Source: Agroathelia rolfsii (lineage: Eukaryota; Basidiomycota; Agaricomycetes; Amylocorticiales; Amylocorticiaceae). From it: a stretch of 64,000 bases of DNA. Location of the stretch: contig JABRWF010000007.1 of NCBI GenBank assembly GCA_018343915.1, positions 3,844,001 through 3,908,000 on the forward strand. The letters are read 5' to 3'. Made by a program: the position numbers and the translations under genes. This document shows, piece after piece, positions 13,014-24,299 of this stretch. Numbering within the stretch: the first letter of the stretch is position 1; each line of letters opens with the position of its first letter. The notes beneath the pieces were generated by a model. The model saw nothing but the letters and a program-made list of their open reading frames with translations, made no database searches and was not told the DNA's origin.

Positions 13014-13829
13014 GGCCGTTCGAATTCCGGGTCAAAATCATCTGGACCAGCATTAGGATCCCGGACCTGGATACCGTGTTGCAACTGGATGGCTGGATCC
13101 CAGACCAAATATTCAATGGAAAACCACTGGAAGAATTTGCATGAATCCCATGACTCCGTCCAGTTGGAGTACTGGTCAATTTTATATGATTAGCTGGCTG
13201 GATTTATAGGAATCCTCGAGACAAATAGCTGACATGTTTTAACTTCGAGGAGAGGCGGTTGAGGCTGTGTCGACTAAAAGGCAGACAGTGCTAGCTGGCC
13301 GTGCGCAAGACTCCGACTTATTATTGCGTCTCCGGACTCACCCCGTCGCAGGGCACTTGTATCTCGGTATCGTCACAAGTCCACCTTATTAACCCACCTT
13401 ACAACCATATCTACCTATGTACAACCAAACACACGTAGCAGTGGTAGCATAGGCCTTTTAGGCCTGACATTACCACTATAAATAAATGGATTTCTGTCTG
13501 TCTGTCTGTTTGAGCTGCTTCCGTGCTTAAATCTCGCACCCGGAGGTCACATGGAATCATTTTTTTTTTTAAATTACGTTTGTATACCGCATCATGTACT
13601 GAAGGCAAACTACGGTGTAAGTAGTTGAGAAGTAGGGTCAGATAGTAAGGGAAGTATGGAGGGTAATGGCATAGGGAAATTTAGGAGAGCTGAAGCTGCA
13701 TATGAAATGGCCAGCTCACATGGAATCATTCAGCTGAAAACCACACAGTCTCCAGCCTACTTTTTCCGAGTTGTAACCCTGCGCTTAGAAAATCTCTCTG
13801 GGTCAGGGCCGGCTTTCATTCGAACGGCC
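13014..13829. mobile_element. Second inverted-repeat element in spacer 2
   Basis: The outer ends GGCCGTTCGAAT (13014-13025) and ATTCGAACGGCC (13818-13829) are perfect inverted repeats. Imperfect similarity continues inward for about 100 bases; for example GGAAAACCACTGG on the left faces CTGAAAACCACACAG on the right. Spacers 1 and 3 lack this block at the same point, which supports an insertion. Without the retroposon nested at 13562-13715 and its duplicated target the element is about 647 bases. No transposase frame is visible, so it is non-autonomous. It also contains three TCTG units near 13496-13509 after TATAAATAAATGG. Confidence 0.6.
13562..13715 (-). mobile_element. 5'-truncated poly-A retroposon
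   Basis: A 15-base target duplication, TCACATGGAATCATT, lies at 13547-13561 and 13716-13730. The insert reads on the minus strand. It ends in a run of A (a T run at 13561-13570 on the plus strand) preceded by the same 3' block as the element at 4501-4985 (TACACCGTAGTTTG, GTACATGATGCGGTATA). It is only 154 bases long, consistent with 5' truncation. It is inserted in the right inverted repeat of the element at 13014-13829. Confidence 0.8.
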
Positions 13830-14431
13830 TTGTAACATTCAAGTCATTACGCCATCAGTACACGCTGTATTCTTAGTCATAATCAATTATGACCATGATC
13901 AATCGTTTGTAGACTGGCTGGTATCTCAAGGGCATCAGGCAAGTGTTACTACAAGCTTGAGAATGTTGATTTCTCCCTGCCCACAAGCTCTAGCCTGCAA
14001 TAGAGGCGTAGGTCAACAGAATCAGTACTATTAGTAAAATCAACGGTTACAACTTACCATCATATCGTCACTGCATCAGCTTTTTTCTTCAGATTGAAAG
14101 CAGCCTCAACGACTTTCCGATCATTTGGACTCAGCTAGAAGCTATTTACAGGTCTAAGCGGAGTTGATTAGTCACTGATACTACATTCCAACTCAATAGG
14201 CTGTGTTACAGGCATGCACACCGTAAATGGCTAATTAAACGAACCTGCAATATTGGATCAGTGCTACTACAGTAGTACACTTGAGTAGGGGGGATTTAGA
14301 GTCGATAATGCTCACCATCGGTGCCTACTTAATTCTTCCCCTCACCAAACAGTCTTATCCGTGTAAGAGTCAGCATTGGGGTGCGCCTAAGGGATACTAA
14401 AACATCCTGGAAATATTTGCCAACACCAGTT
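13830..14431. other. Promoter-side block before DUF6534 copy 3
   Basis: This is the repeated upstream block of the array. It matches the stretches before copies 2 and 4 over about 550 bases, including the AAGCGGAGTTGATTAG and GATACTAAAACATCCTGGAAATATT segments just upstream of the start codon. I see no gene in it. Its retention before three copies suggests that promoter DNA was duplicated with the genes. Confidence 0.5.
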
Positions 14432-16426
14432 ATGTCAGCGGAATCTCTCTTAGGGCCGCTGGAAATCGCAGTCGTAGCTTCATCTGTGTATGTCCTTTTA
14501 ATCGTATGCTATTGTGTAATGAGTACTGATGATTCTAAACCTTGAAAATCCAGGGTTTTTGGTGTTACATGCATGCAATGCTACATTTATTACACCAAGC
14601 ACTCTATAAATGACATAGTTCCTCTCAAATATCTTGTAAGTCTTTGCCAAACTGAGATATGTAGGATTTATATAATTCTAACTTTATGCTAGGTAGTTGT
14701 CCTAATGTACTTCAGCCTTTATGTGCACTACTATCTCATTGAAATTTCATACCTGATCTTTCATGTTTTAGAACATTTGAAGCAGCCCATATGGGACTTA
14801 TCACCCATATTCTTTATTTTCATACCGTAAAATCCTTTGGAAAGTTGGAGATGTTGAATGAAGTGACATGGTAGGTGTTTGCATGTCTTCAATGTCTGCT
14901 AGTACTGACAATATGTTTTGTAGGAGCTTTGTAGTGAGAATTGCACACTTGATCAATGGCGCTAGCGCTAACCCTTTGAGTTTTTTCTGATGTTACTTCT
15001 ACATAAAGGCCCAATCCATTGTTTCCGTATGTTTCTCCAAGAGGATTGTCAGGATTATTCTTTCTAATCAATTAAGAAGGTTCTCCTGAGTAGCATCACC
15101 CAGTGGTAGAATCCAGGATATTTATTATTTGATGAGCTGAAATAAACAAGGTTATTTGTTACAGTTTCTTTGCTATCCGTATTTACTACCGTAAGTTTTC
15201 GAAATGATTCCCAAATATATGACTCAATTTCCTACTCCAGTCAACGGTCGTCATTTTCTCATTCCATTCGCTATCGTGAGTACATGTTTTGTTTCTCTAT
15301 TGTAACTATTTGAAGCCCCTCTTACGGTCTTGCAGGCAGGTATCGCGCTATTTTTGCTTCGTGAGTGAATAGCAATAGTGCATTTTCGAAACGGACACTG
15401 ACTTTGATCCCAAAAAAGTTGGATCAACCTGTATGTATTGTGTACCTTGGTTGCTTGTGCTGATTCATACTAAAAATCTGTATTAAAAGACATTAGCGTT
15501 TTGAAGTAAGATAGAAGGTGTTTTATGACATCAGCATAATAAATAAGGTGTCAAACTCCTAGTTTCATTATGTCAGTACCTTACGGATCAGTGAAAACGG
15601 TTTTTATGACTGTGAGTAGTTTCTATCTCATCACGATTTTCCTCATAACAACATCGTGCTTTTGTACATAGATTGCAGCAAGCATGACAATGTTTCTTAT
15701 GGTTGTCTGTGATGTAACTATCACAATATGCACGATTTACTATCTTCGAAAGACCCATACACCACTTGCTAGGTATGTTATACATTTTGTTTAATACGTC
15801 ATGTAATTGATGTATTATTCCTCAGCATAAATCGTGCTATCAGCAGGCTCATCAGATATACTTTGAACACGGGTATGGACTGCTGGAATTCTATTCTACG
15901 GGCATTGTGCATGTATCTGAATTACTACTTCTTTCCATCAGGGCTTCTCACTACGTAATTGTTCTTATTCGCTTCATCTGCTCAGATTAGCTTACATACT
16001 ACTCAAGAGTCTTTGCTCTCATTACTGGGGTCGTGGTAAGCATATGTCAGTATATATACTAGCATTGATAAGAAGTTAATAAATGTAACATTCTTAGCTT
16101 CTCTTACAGAAGAGTAGATATACATTTTCCCTTTCTTATATGATCATGACTCGATGTAAGTTTTTGTCTCTTCATTTGATTCCATGATTATGACCTTGTA
16201 CATCATAGTGTATGCATGTTCCGTTATTTCTATGTGGGTTCATTGCGTATTCTTAATCGATTTCTGCTCATTACATTTTATCAACAGACTCAACTCTCGT
16301 GCAGCCGTGCAAAGGGAGTTTGCTCACACGGGTCATGATGCCGAGGCCGCAAATACTGCTTTTACCTCCGTTGGCCTTGATTTCTCTCCGTGCCCAACTG
16401 CATACAGTGGTTTGGAAAGGCCCTAG
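14432..16426 (+). CDS. DUF6534-type membrane protein, copy 3
   Basis: This copy starts MSAESLLGPLEIAVVASS. The 14-nt exon is at 14693-14706. Downstream are FEAAHMGLITHILYFHTV, FFAIRIYYR, VCDVTITICTIYYLRKTH and RAISRLIRYTLNTG (about 15834-15873). The last exon, with LNSRAAVQREFAHTG, stops at 16426. Compared with copy 2 a base is missing at the old stop (GGAATAGG in copy 2, GGAAAGG here), so the frame runs two or three codons further and ends ...GLERP. This is a mild change, and the copy otherwise looks as intact as copy 2. Function is unknown. Confidence 0.68.
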
Positions 16427-18416
16427 GAATGACAGATGGCATTAAAACTGAATAGTTTAGCATGTTTATTTGTATTGGCACTAGTGTAACGCCATGATAT
16501 CCACTTTAATCCTCACTACTTTAAGTAACAGTAGTAGGATTGTGCATGTGTGATATATTAATCATCGGCAGATGCAACAATACTTCCTCTCTCAGATGTT
16601 CAGGCAGAGAAGCTGGCAATAGGTCTACCATAAACAGCTAAAACGTAAATACACATACTAATGATGATGATAACAGTGCAGATATCAACAATGGCATAGG
16701 TACTAGCTGAGGCGGTAAAGACAGATCGTGTGGATATCAAGGGAGGCAGGGTTAATAGAGATGACATGGACAGCGGCGATCGCAGAGCCGCTGAAGGTCA
16801 TAAAGATGGCATAGGTGGTGAAAAGGATTGGGATAGTATAGATGCCAGATAACGGGAGCAGCCTGTAATTTGTATAAAAGCTAATACAATATTAACTTCA
16901 GTTGGTATAAAGCAACTGTTATTATTATGTACCTAATACAATATTACTAGGGAGAGTTAGAATGATAAAAATGAGAATTCAGTATGGTACTTACACTTCA
17001 GTTGGTATAAAGCAACTGAAGTGCAAGTAGTGTGACGTGTATCGATATATGTAACAGATACTTCCGTGATTAGTCATGTAACGTGTAATGCGCTAGTGCG
17101 TACGGAGAAAAGGAAAGTATAGAATAATAAAGTCATACTGTTTGAAATATTAACACAGACAGCATGAGTGTCAATGATACAAAACGTTTTGGCAAGGATC
17201 AAGCATGAGAATGGCATTGGCACTGGATGAAAAGAAAAAAAAAAAAAAATAGGACTAAGGTATAGGAGGTATAAACAGCTACTCTACCCAGTAGCTTGAG
17301 TGATCAAGGTGATATGTAAGGAATCAACGAGAATTGCAATATAGTGACGAGTTGGAATAATCGTTGCATGATCATGATTTCTTACGGTCTTGCTACTTGG
17401 CTGCAGGGGAAAATGGGATGGGGGAGAAGTGACTAAGGGCATATTTCTGCACAGCAAAGGGTTGTCCAGATAGTGGTAGCCAGACAGAGAGAGATGCCCA
17501 GATTAAGGCAAAGGCGCTGGGCAGTAGAGGGAAAGAGCCTGAGTGAAAAAGAGTATGAGATAGTAAAGCGAGAGGAATAGAGGGGCCAGCCACAAACAAA
17601 GGAGGCTCGTAGTAGGCTCTGAAAAATAAATAGAGAAAGCGAGGGTAAGGTAAAAGATTTATGTGTGATGTAGGGCGCAGGGAGCGGGATAGTGATAGTG
17701 GAGAACACTAGAGGCTCGAGAGCAGGGGTGGAGTCTCACCCCTTGAGGCCGGGTGTATGCCTGCTTTTGGGTCCCAATCTCCGAGGTGGGGGCCCTATTT
17801 GGCATTTGGCATCCGAGTTGCGTCATCAGTACATCTGCCGGTGCTACAGTGTCCTAACTCAAAATCCCTAATCAAGGCCATGATCAATCCATTTGTGGAT
17901 TGATTGGTATTTTAAGGACACTGCTGGAAGTTTGAGACTGTCGATGTCTCCCTTCCTACTAGCCGAACTCAGAGGTGTACGACCACGGAATTAAATTGAT
18001 AGTAGGTGTCAGTAACAACAAACCCTGGCGACGAGGCCTCATCACTGTATCAGTTTTTTTGTCCAGATTGAAAGCAGCCTTGACGACTTCTCGATCCTTT
18101 GGACTCTCGACTAGAAGTTATCCACAAGTCCAAGTTTAAGCGGAGTTAATTAGTCGCTGATACAACATTCTGACGGCTGTGTTACAGTCACGCACAACGT
18201 AAATAATTAATTAAGCGAACCTGCGACATTGGATCGTTTTGCTACACTCGAGTAGAGGGGACTCGGAGAGTCGGAGTCGGTAACGTTCACCGTCAGTGCC
18301 TGCTCTGATTCTTCTCCTCACTCAACAGCCTTATCTGTCTAATAGTGGAGTGCGCCTAAGAGATACTAAAACATCCTGGAGGTATTGACAAACACAAGCG
18401 CTTACTAGTAGTTACT
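16427..18416. other. Spacer 3 of the array
   Basis: This is similar to spacer 1 throughout, with an extra LTR-like insert at about 16864-17157 and an A run at 17234-17249. The antisense frame of spacer 1 is interrupted here. The right part (about 17860-18416) is the promoter-side block shared with the other copies. No independent gene is supported. Confidence 0.5.
16864..17157. mobile_element. LTR-like insertion with paired hairpins
   Basis: Spacer 3 has about 290 bases that spacer 1 lacks, between GATAACGGGAGCAG and CATGAGTGTCAATGATACA. The insert begins TGTAATTTG and ends ATTAACA(CA), the TG...CA form of LTRs. It contains the 20-base hairpin CAGTTGGTATAAAGCAACTG twice, 100 bases apart (about 16898 and 16998). 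The second copy extends to 11-base arms (16994-17023). CTAATACAATATTA also occurs twice. I could not define an exact target duplication, so a solo LTR is the favoured but unproven reading. Confidence 0.5.
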
Positions 18417-20418
18417 ATGTCAGCGGAATCTTTTCTAGGCCCACTGGAAGTCGCAGTCACAGCCTCATCGGTGTATGTCCTTTTACTTCCCCATCGTATG
18501 CTATTGTGTTATGAGTACTGATGATTTTAAACCTTGAAAATCCAGGATTTTTGGTGTTACATGCATGCAATGCTACATGTATCATGTCAAGCATTCTACA
18601 CATGACCCAGTTCCTCTCAAATGTCTTGTAAGTCTATGTGAAACTGAGACGTGCAGGATCCACATGATTCTGATCCTATATTAGGTAGCTGTACTAATGT
18701 ATCTCAGCCTTTTGTGTGCGCCACTCTTTCATCCCTGATCGTTAACGTTTTAGGACATTCGAGGCAGTCCACATAGGACTTGTTACTCATATCCTTTATT
18801 TTTATACCATAAAATCCTTTGGAAAGTTGGATATGTCAACTGGAGCCATATGGCGAGTGTTATAATGTTTTGATGGCCGTCCGCTAGTATTGACGACATG
18901 TTCTTAGGAGTTTTGTGGTGAGAATAAGCACGCATGATGAATGGCGCTGAGTGCTGACCCACTGACTTTTCCCTATGTCAAGGCCCAATCCATTGTTTCT
19001 GTACGTTTCTCCAAGAGAATCTCTAGAAATATTCTTTCTTATCAATCAATAAGGTTTTTTTGAGTAGCATCACCCAATGGTAAACCCTAGTACATCCACT
19101 TTTGAGTGGCTGAAATGGACAAGATATCTTGTTGCAGCTTCTTTGCTATCCGTATTTACTACCGTGAGTTTTCAAAATCACCACCAATCATGTGACTCAG
19201 TTTCCCGTTTCAGTTAACGGTCGTCGCCCTCTTATTCCATTCGTCATTGTAAGTCCATCCTTTTTCTTATCGAAAATATTTCAAACCTCTAATTACGGTG
19301 TCACAGGCGGCCGTCGCCCTATTTTTGTTCTGTAAGTGATTAACGACAATACAATTTTAAAAGGAGACTCATTCTAATATAAAAAAAGTTGCATCAACGT
19401 GTATGTATCATGTATCTTGGCCTTTTTTGCTCATCTATACTAATAATATGGGTTGATAGACTTCAACATCCTGAGGTAAGATAGAAGGTGTTTCGTGATA
19501 TTTGCATGATGAGTAAGGTATCAAACCTCTAGTTTTACCGTATCGGTATCTTACGGATCAGTGGAAACCATCATTATCATTGTGAGTAGTTTTATTCTTC
19601 CTCGAAGAACATCTCGTGCCTTCATATATGTAGATTGCGGCAAGCTTGTGTATGTTTCTCACAGTTGTCTGCGATGCAATGATTACGGTATGCACGATTT
19701 ACTATCTCCGAAAGACCCGTACGCCACTTTCTGGGTGCGTTCTATGTTTTCGTCAATATGCCATGTATATCTAACGTAATCGGTATATGGTTGCTCAGCA
19801 TAAATCGTGCTATTAGCAGGCTCATTAGATATACTTTGAACACGGGTATGGACTGAAGGGTTTTTCTTCCACCGATGTCATGTATATATCTGAATTACTT
19901 TTCTTCATCAGGGCTTCTCACTGCGTAATCGTTCTTACTCGCCTTATCTGCTGAGGTTTGCTTATATACTACTTAAGAGTTTTTGCTTTTATTACTGGCG
20001 TCGTGGTAAGTGTGTGGCAGCACATACACCCACGTTGCTCAAACATTAATAAGCGTGGTGAGCTTAGATCCTTGTACAGAAAGACATGTTCACATTTACC
20101 CCTTCTTATATGATTATGACTCGATGTAAGTTTACGTCCCCCTACTTGATTTCATGCACATCACCTGATCAATTGTGTAGTGTATGCTTGTTCTGTTATC
20201 TCTATGTAAGGTCATCGCTTGTCTTTATATTTCTACTCATTTTATCTTTTTTCACCAGACTTAATTCTCGCGCAACTGTGCAGAAAGAACTTGTTAACGC
20301 CGGTCGCAATACCGAGTCTTCTAATGCTGTCTTTACCTCTGTCGGATTTGATTTCTCTATGTACACAACCAGCAACGATGGTTTATCGGAGGAACCACAT
20401 TACGATTCTCAAGAGTAA
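18417..20418 (+). CDS. DUF6534-type membrane protein, copy 4
   Basis: This copy starts MSAESFLGPLEVAVTASS. The 14-nt exon is at 18685-18698. It continues with FEAVHIGLVTHILYFYTI, FFAIRIYYR, VCDAMITVCTIYYLRKTR and RAISRLIRYTLNTG (about 19803-19847). The final stretch is FTFTPSYMIMTR and then LNSRATVQKELVNAGR, stopping at 20418. The C-terminus is longer than in copies 1-3, ending in an acidic tail. It is the last unit: the similarity of the following DNA to the other spacers fades within about 60 bases. Middle exon junctions are as uncertain as in the other copies. Confidence 0.7.
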
Positions 20419-21904
20419 CGAGTGGCAATTGAAGCTTGCCGCGACTTAGCATATTTGTTGGACTACCAGTTACTTATAGAAACACTATAATTTTATTATT
20501 CCGGTCCTTGATACCGTTACCCATACGAGAGTTGCATTTCTTTAGTATTGTAAGCTTAAATACATACAAATCCAGCGTTTGTGATGGATTCAAGACCGGA
20601 GTCTTTATCTCTGAGTATTTATCGGGTCTTACAAAAGGAGCGCTTCCCAACTAGCAAGCAAGGAAGAATGTGAACGACTGAGAATATGGGGTCGTTCCTG
20701 AACATTTTAAATCTGTGTGCAACACATACAAACGGTTCACCTTCACTTCTTTTTACCTCAAGCCTTATTGGGAGAAGGGAAACATACTAACATGTGCAAC
20801 TCCCTACACTCATTATCTGAGCGGACTGGTGTATGCTAAGGCTCTAGCAAGATGTTAGAATGTATGATTCATAGTCATGCATCAGACTACTGGTATGTGA
20901 TCAGACCATCATGTTTCCCATATCAATGTCCATCCGTTTGGATACATACTGCGATGAATACAAGTAGAAAAAGGAATGGAACAGACCGCCGCTTCTCGTC
21001 ATTGCTCTCATACTAGTACCTTCACAGATTCGTGATTCATCTATTCATTACTCGGGGTTTACTCGCTTCAAGTTCATGTCTGACATTGTTAATGCTGACT
21101 CCTCACACAAGTGTCAATATTTGAGCTCCATTGATACCATGTCCATTTTCTGAAGATGAGGGGTAGGAGTTGTTGGAACTACAATCCATGCGGCGGTTCG
21201 AAGCATCGGATTTAAGATCACATGATTAAGTAGATTAGATGTACAAATTTCTCTCGATGTAAATATTTTGTACTTTATCCGTTTGCCTACGTACGACCAT
21301 GTACAAGGACAAGCGGAATTAAAGCCTCATTCTGGATTATTAGCAGGAGTTTTGACACTTTGAACTACCTAAATGATAATCTCTAGCTCCGAGTTGTATA
21401 CTAGTAACACATGATCCAGTAGTATGATTGGCCAGGTTTTTTTGATGATGTTAATAAAAAATCATATACAGCCAGCTTCAAGCAGATACTATAAGCCGAC
21501 TAGCTCAGTTGTTTAGAGCTTCGTGCTAATGCGACTGATTTTATCGAATTAATCAGGTTTGAAGTGTGTGTAAATTCGGACGTAACGCGAACGCGAAGGT
21601 CTTTTTCGCTTGTGGTTCATGGCACTCATCATACTTGGCCGCATCGCCTTACCAAGTTCTCACTTCGATTCCTTTGTTCTCCAGGCAAGCATGTATTATT
21701 TTATGACCATCGTTTACTCTCGACAGTTACCATTAGTGGTTAAAGCGCAACCAAGACGATTGCTTTGTGTGACTCGGATAAACTACTCACTCGTAACATT
21801 CTATTGCGAAACATATGGAGTTTCCAGGTGCCAACATGCGGCGTTCTATTTGCTCACTACATAGAGCTACAATTATTCCAGGTATTCCTGCCCATTCAAA
21901 TTAA
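20419..21904. other. Intergenic between the array and GH53 gene
   Basis: No gene is supported. The only recognisable item is a decayed tRNA-Ile copy near 21494. Short frames at 20436-20654 and 21610-21977 lack motifs, and the latter lie downstream of the GH53 stop on the other strand. Confidence 0.4.
21494..21625 (+). pseudogene. tRNA-Ile pseudogene
   Basis: The first 37 bases follow the intact tRNA-Ile at 24191 closely (GCCGACTAGCTCAGTTG.TTAGAGC.TCGTGCTAAT), including the AAT anticodon. An unrelated longer insert of about 65 bases takes the place of the 27-base intron. The 3' anticodon stem and variable region (ACGCGAAGGTCT) are present at about 21591-21602, but the T arm and acceptor 3' strand are not recognisable. 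The first base of the acceptor stem is also changed. It is therefore not expected to give a functional tRNA. Confidence 0.75.
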
Positions 21905-23245
21905 TTACATATCAGCACTAAACATGGATATAGATGATCGTGTTCTTCCCGTGCTGTCGACTAACAAGTTATCCTGAGACAAATTTTGAGATATCACATT
22001 CATGGATTATCAATAAAAAAAAGAAGTAGACGTACAGAGCACCCGCTACCGAGGCCAGCATTCCCAATCCAGCCGGGCTCCCAGTATATTATGCCTTTCC
22101 CGTGACCACCTGATAGAGAATTCAAAGTACTTTCAATATCACCCACCCATGTTGACTGTCCAGCTGCAGAGACAGGGATCGAGGTTTCTGAGAGCGTAGG
22201 TCCTCCGGAGCATGAGTATGGCCAGTTTGTTTCGGCAACAATCACATCCTACGATGCATATTTTTTCACGAGTGACTCATATATTTAGCGTTAAATGAGC
22301 CTACCTTTCCATATTTACTCACAATCGTCTGTAAAGACGACTTAAGCGCGCTTAATGTAGCCCCCGTACCATAGAACGGGTAGAAGCTGAAGCCCATGAT
22401 GTCAAAGTCGGAGGTACTGAACGCGCCCTGAATGAATATGCCCGAGTACCACCACTCAATATCGGATAATTCCCATCCATTGGCAAGATGGATCATGATC
22501 TTGGTAGAGCTTGATACCGACCGAACAGCATTGGCGGCGGAATGCAAGAGCTGAGAGGCAGGAGAAAAGTTGTTGTTTGACATTTGCCCAACAGGGAAGA
22601 GCAATCCGTCGTTGATTTCATTTCCGAGCTATAACGCAAACAGTCAGTTATCGTTCAATCAATGTTTACTAATAGCATGCCTGAATCATAGAGACAGGTG
22701 TCCCCTGGTTCTGGAAAGCATTCATCACTGATTGTGTATACCTGTTGATGATTGCATGTCATAAGATATGTGAGTGCGGGGTAGAAGGTGATTAATCACG
22801 TGTAGATTTGTGTATTGAGTCCGGATAATGTAGTTGGCCAGCCTGACGGGATGGCCTGGTGGCCGGAATCGGCCCCTGATTACTCATTGCTTGAGTATGA
22901 ATATGATGTGTAGTAGAAACGCGACCCACAGGTGTCACTATAATGTAAATCCACTAATATCTCCATCCCAGCTGCCACAGCCTTTTTAGCTAATGCCAGG
23001 CCGTAGTTGAGGCTATAGTCGTTGTTGTTGGTGCTTGTCCATACACGGATACGAGCAAGGTTCACGCCATGATTGGCGAGAATAGTTTCAAACCCAGTAG
23101 CAGTCGATGAGGAACCGTCATAGTACTTTTGCCCATTAGCAACTAGAAGATCAAGAGAGGAAAAGTCGGCTCCATGATAGGTTAGAGCCGAGATAAAGGG
23201 GGTAAAGAGCGAAAATGCAGAGAATAAGTGAAAGAGGGCTTTCAT
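21905..23245 (-). CDS. Arabinogalactan endo-beta-1,4-galactanase (GH53)
   Basis: This is a secreted enzyme that cuts beta-1,4-galactan side chains of plant pectin. Six exons (23245-22930, 22875-22800, 22741-22681, 22628-22305, 22248-22036, 21973-21905) sum to 1059 nt, or 352 residues, the usual fungal GH53 size. The start MKALFHLFSAFSLFTPFISA is a signal peptide. It is followed by LTYHGADFSSLDLL, HGVNLARIRVWTST and VDLHYSDTWADSGH. Acid/base Glu lies in LGNEIND and nucleophile Glu in VAETNWPYSCSGG. The C-terminal part has YWEPGWIGNAGLGSGCS and then DNLLVDSTGR. Both catalytic residues and all phases are intact. Exon 3 ends in GC (CAG|GCATGC), a GC-AG intron. A longer upstream reading from 23371 is open, but the signal peptide fixes the start at 23245. 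Confidence 0.93.
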
Positions 23246-24190
23246 GACACCAAACGACGGAGTGTTCTTCCAGAGATCATTCTGGCGGCTTTTATGAGCT
23301 TGAAACGGATTATACAACCTCGGAAAAATAGAGAGAATATAAAGAACCATGACTAGGGTTCGCAGTTCCACATCGCGTAAGGCCTTCCTGGTGCATACTG
23401 GAGAAACGGTGCGCCTTGAAATTCAAAGAAGCTTAGATGCTTCTCCAAGGAGACGATAACCATAGGTTACGCAGCAACCGGAATTCTGCTCAACTTTCAT
23501 GATACAAAGAACTCATTCAATGAACCCCTGCCGAGCTCATAATATCCGAACATGCATTGCCAGTGTTCTGCCGGTGAAAAGGATCGTGACCCATGATGCG
23601 CATAATGTGTTGAGCATCCATCATGATCATACGGTGAGTGACCTGTCATGGCATTTTGCCGTTTCCGGTGGCAGAATTGTAATGGCTCGCACGTGGTTGC
23701 AACTCAAGATAAGTGGGGATGTCAGCGTCAGACAAATTTGGAAAAAGACTCGGAATGATACATGTCTACTAGAAGCATGAGCATAGTGGGTCAATGGACA
23801 TCTGTCATGTTATAGATGTATATTTCCAGGACTGGCAGCCTCATTGTTGAGCACATTGAGCTGGCATAAATGCCTTAGGCACGAGTGTAGATGCGTCATG
23901 ACGAGTGCATCTGTGGATGTCATGTCACCGCAGAACAGCCGGCAAAACGGCAGTGAATGGTCTCGTGGCAAATATAGGACACAAATATGCATGCTCGTTA
24001 AGCCAGCGGTAAATCCTAACGGCAAAGTAAGACCGTAAACAAGCGTGTGATTGGACTCAGTCAACAACGAAGGTCCGCTGTCGGACCGTCTAATCGGCTG
24101 CTCCTCAGTCCGGCAACTCGACCACAGGGGTAGCCTTTTACTTGACAAAATTAACCAAATATGATGGACTTGTAATAGTGCGAAAATAGA
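23246..24190. other. Intergenic, GH53 promoter side
   Basis: I see no gene. On the minus strand a TATAAAG-like sequence (about 23338-23343 on the plus strand) lies about 95 bases upstream of the GH53 start codon and may be its TATA box. The remaining frames (23499-23780 plus, 23810-24148 minus) have no recognisable features. Confidence 0.35.
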
Positions 24191-24291
24191 GGCCGACTAG
24201 CTCAGTTGGTTAGAGCGTCGTGCTAATATCCGCATGTAGCTTCCGCTCATTGGGTACGCGAAGGTCTTGGGTTCGATCCCCACGTTGGCCA
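24191..24291 (+). tRNA. trnI(AAU): tRNA-Ile (anticodon AAU) with intron
   Basis: The acceptor strands GGCCGAC and GTTGGCC pair, with discriminator A at 24291. The D arm is CTAGCTCAGTTGGTTAG. The anticodon stem TCGTG / CGCGA encloses CTAATA...A with anticodon AAT at 24225-24227. The T arm is CTTGGGTTCGATCCCCACG, whose GGTTCGATCC is the B box. A 27-base intron (24229-24255) sits one base 3' of the anticodon, the canonical site for the tRNA splicing endonuclease. A TTTT terminator follows at 24296-24299. All stems pair, so it should be functional. Confidence 0.95.
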
Positions 24292-24295
24292 TCAA

Positions 24296-24299
24296 TTTT
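24296..24299 (+). terminator. RNA polymerase III terminator
   Basis: A run of four T lies five bases after the tRNA-Ile discriminator base, as expected for Pol III termination. Confidence 0.6.

Larger units (their letters stand above)
6365..20418 (+). repeat. Four-unit tandem duplication, ~4 kb period
   Basis: Four related genes start at 6365, 10175, 14432 and 18417, giving intervals of 3810, 4257 and 3985 bases. Similarity covers exons, introns, the downstream antisense-rich spacer and the upstream block (for example TCAATTATGGCCATGG near 9612, with diverged counterparts near 13880 and 17870). The units were therefore copied as whole segments. Length differences come mainly from later insertions and deletions in the spacers: about 816 bases at 13014, about 290 bases at 16864, and a deletion in the spacer after copy 2. 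Confidence 0.85.

Noticed and set aside
13490..13510. TCTG repeats as a CRISPR or microsatellite feature
   Set aside because: Only a few short units are present. It is part of the inverted-repeat element, and CRISPR arrays are not expected in a fungal nuclear genome.
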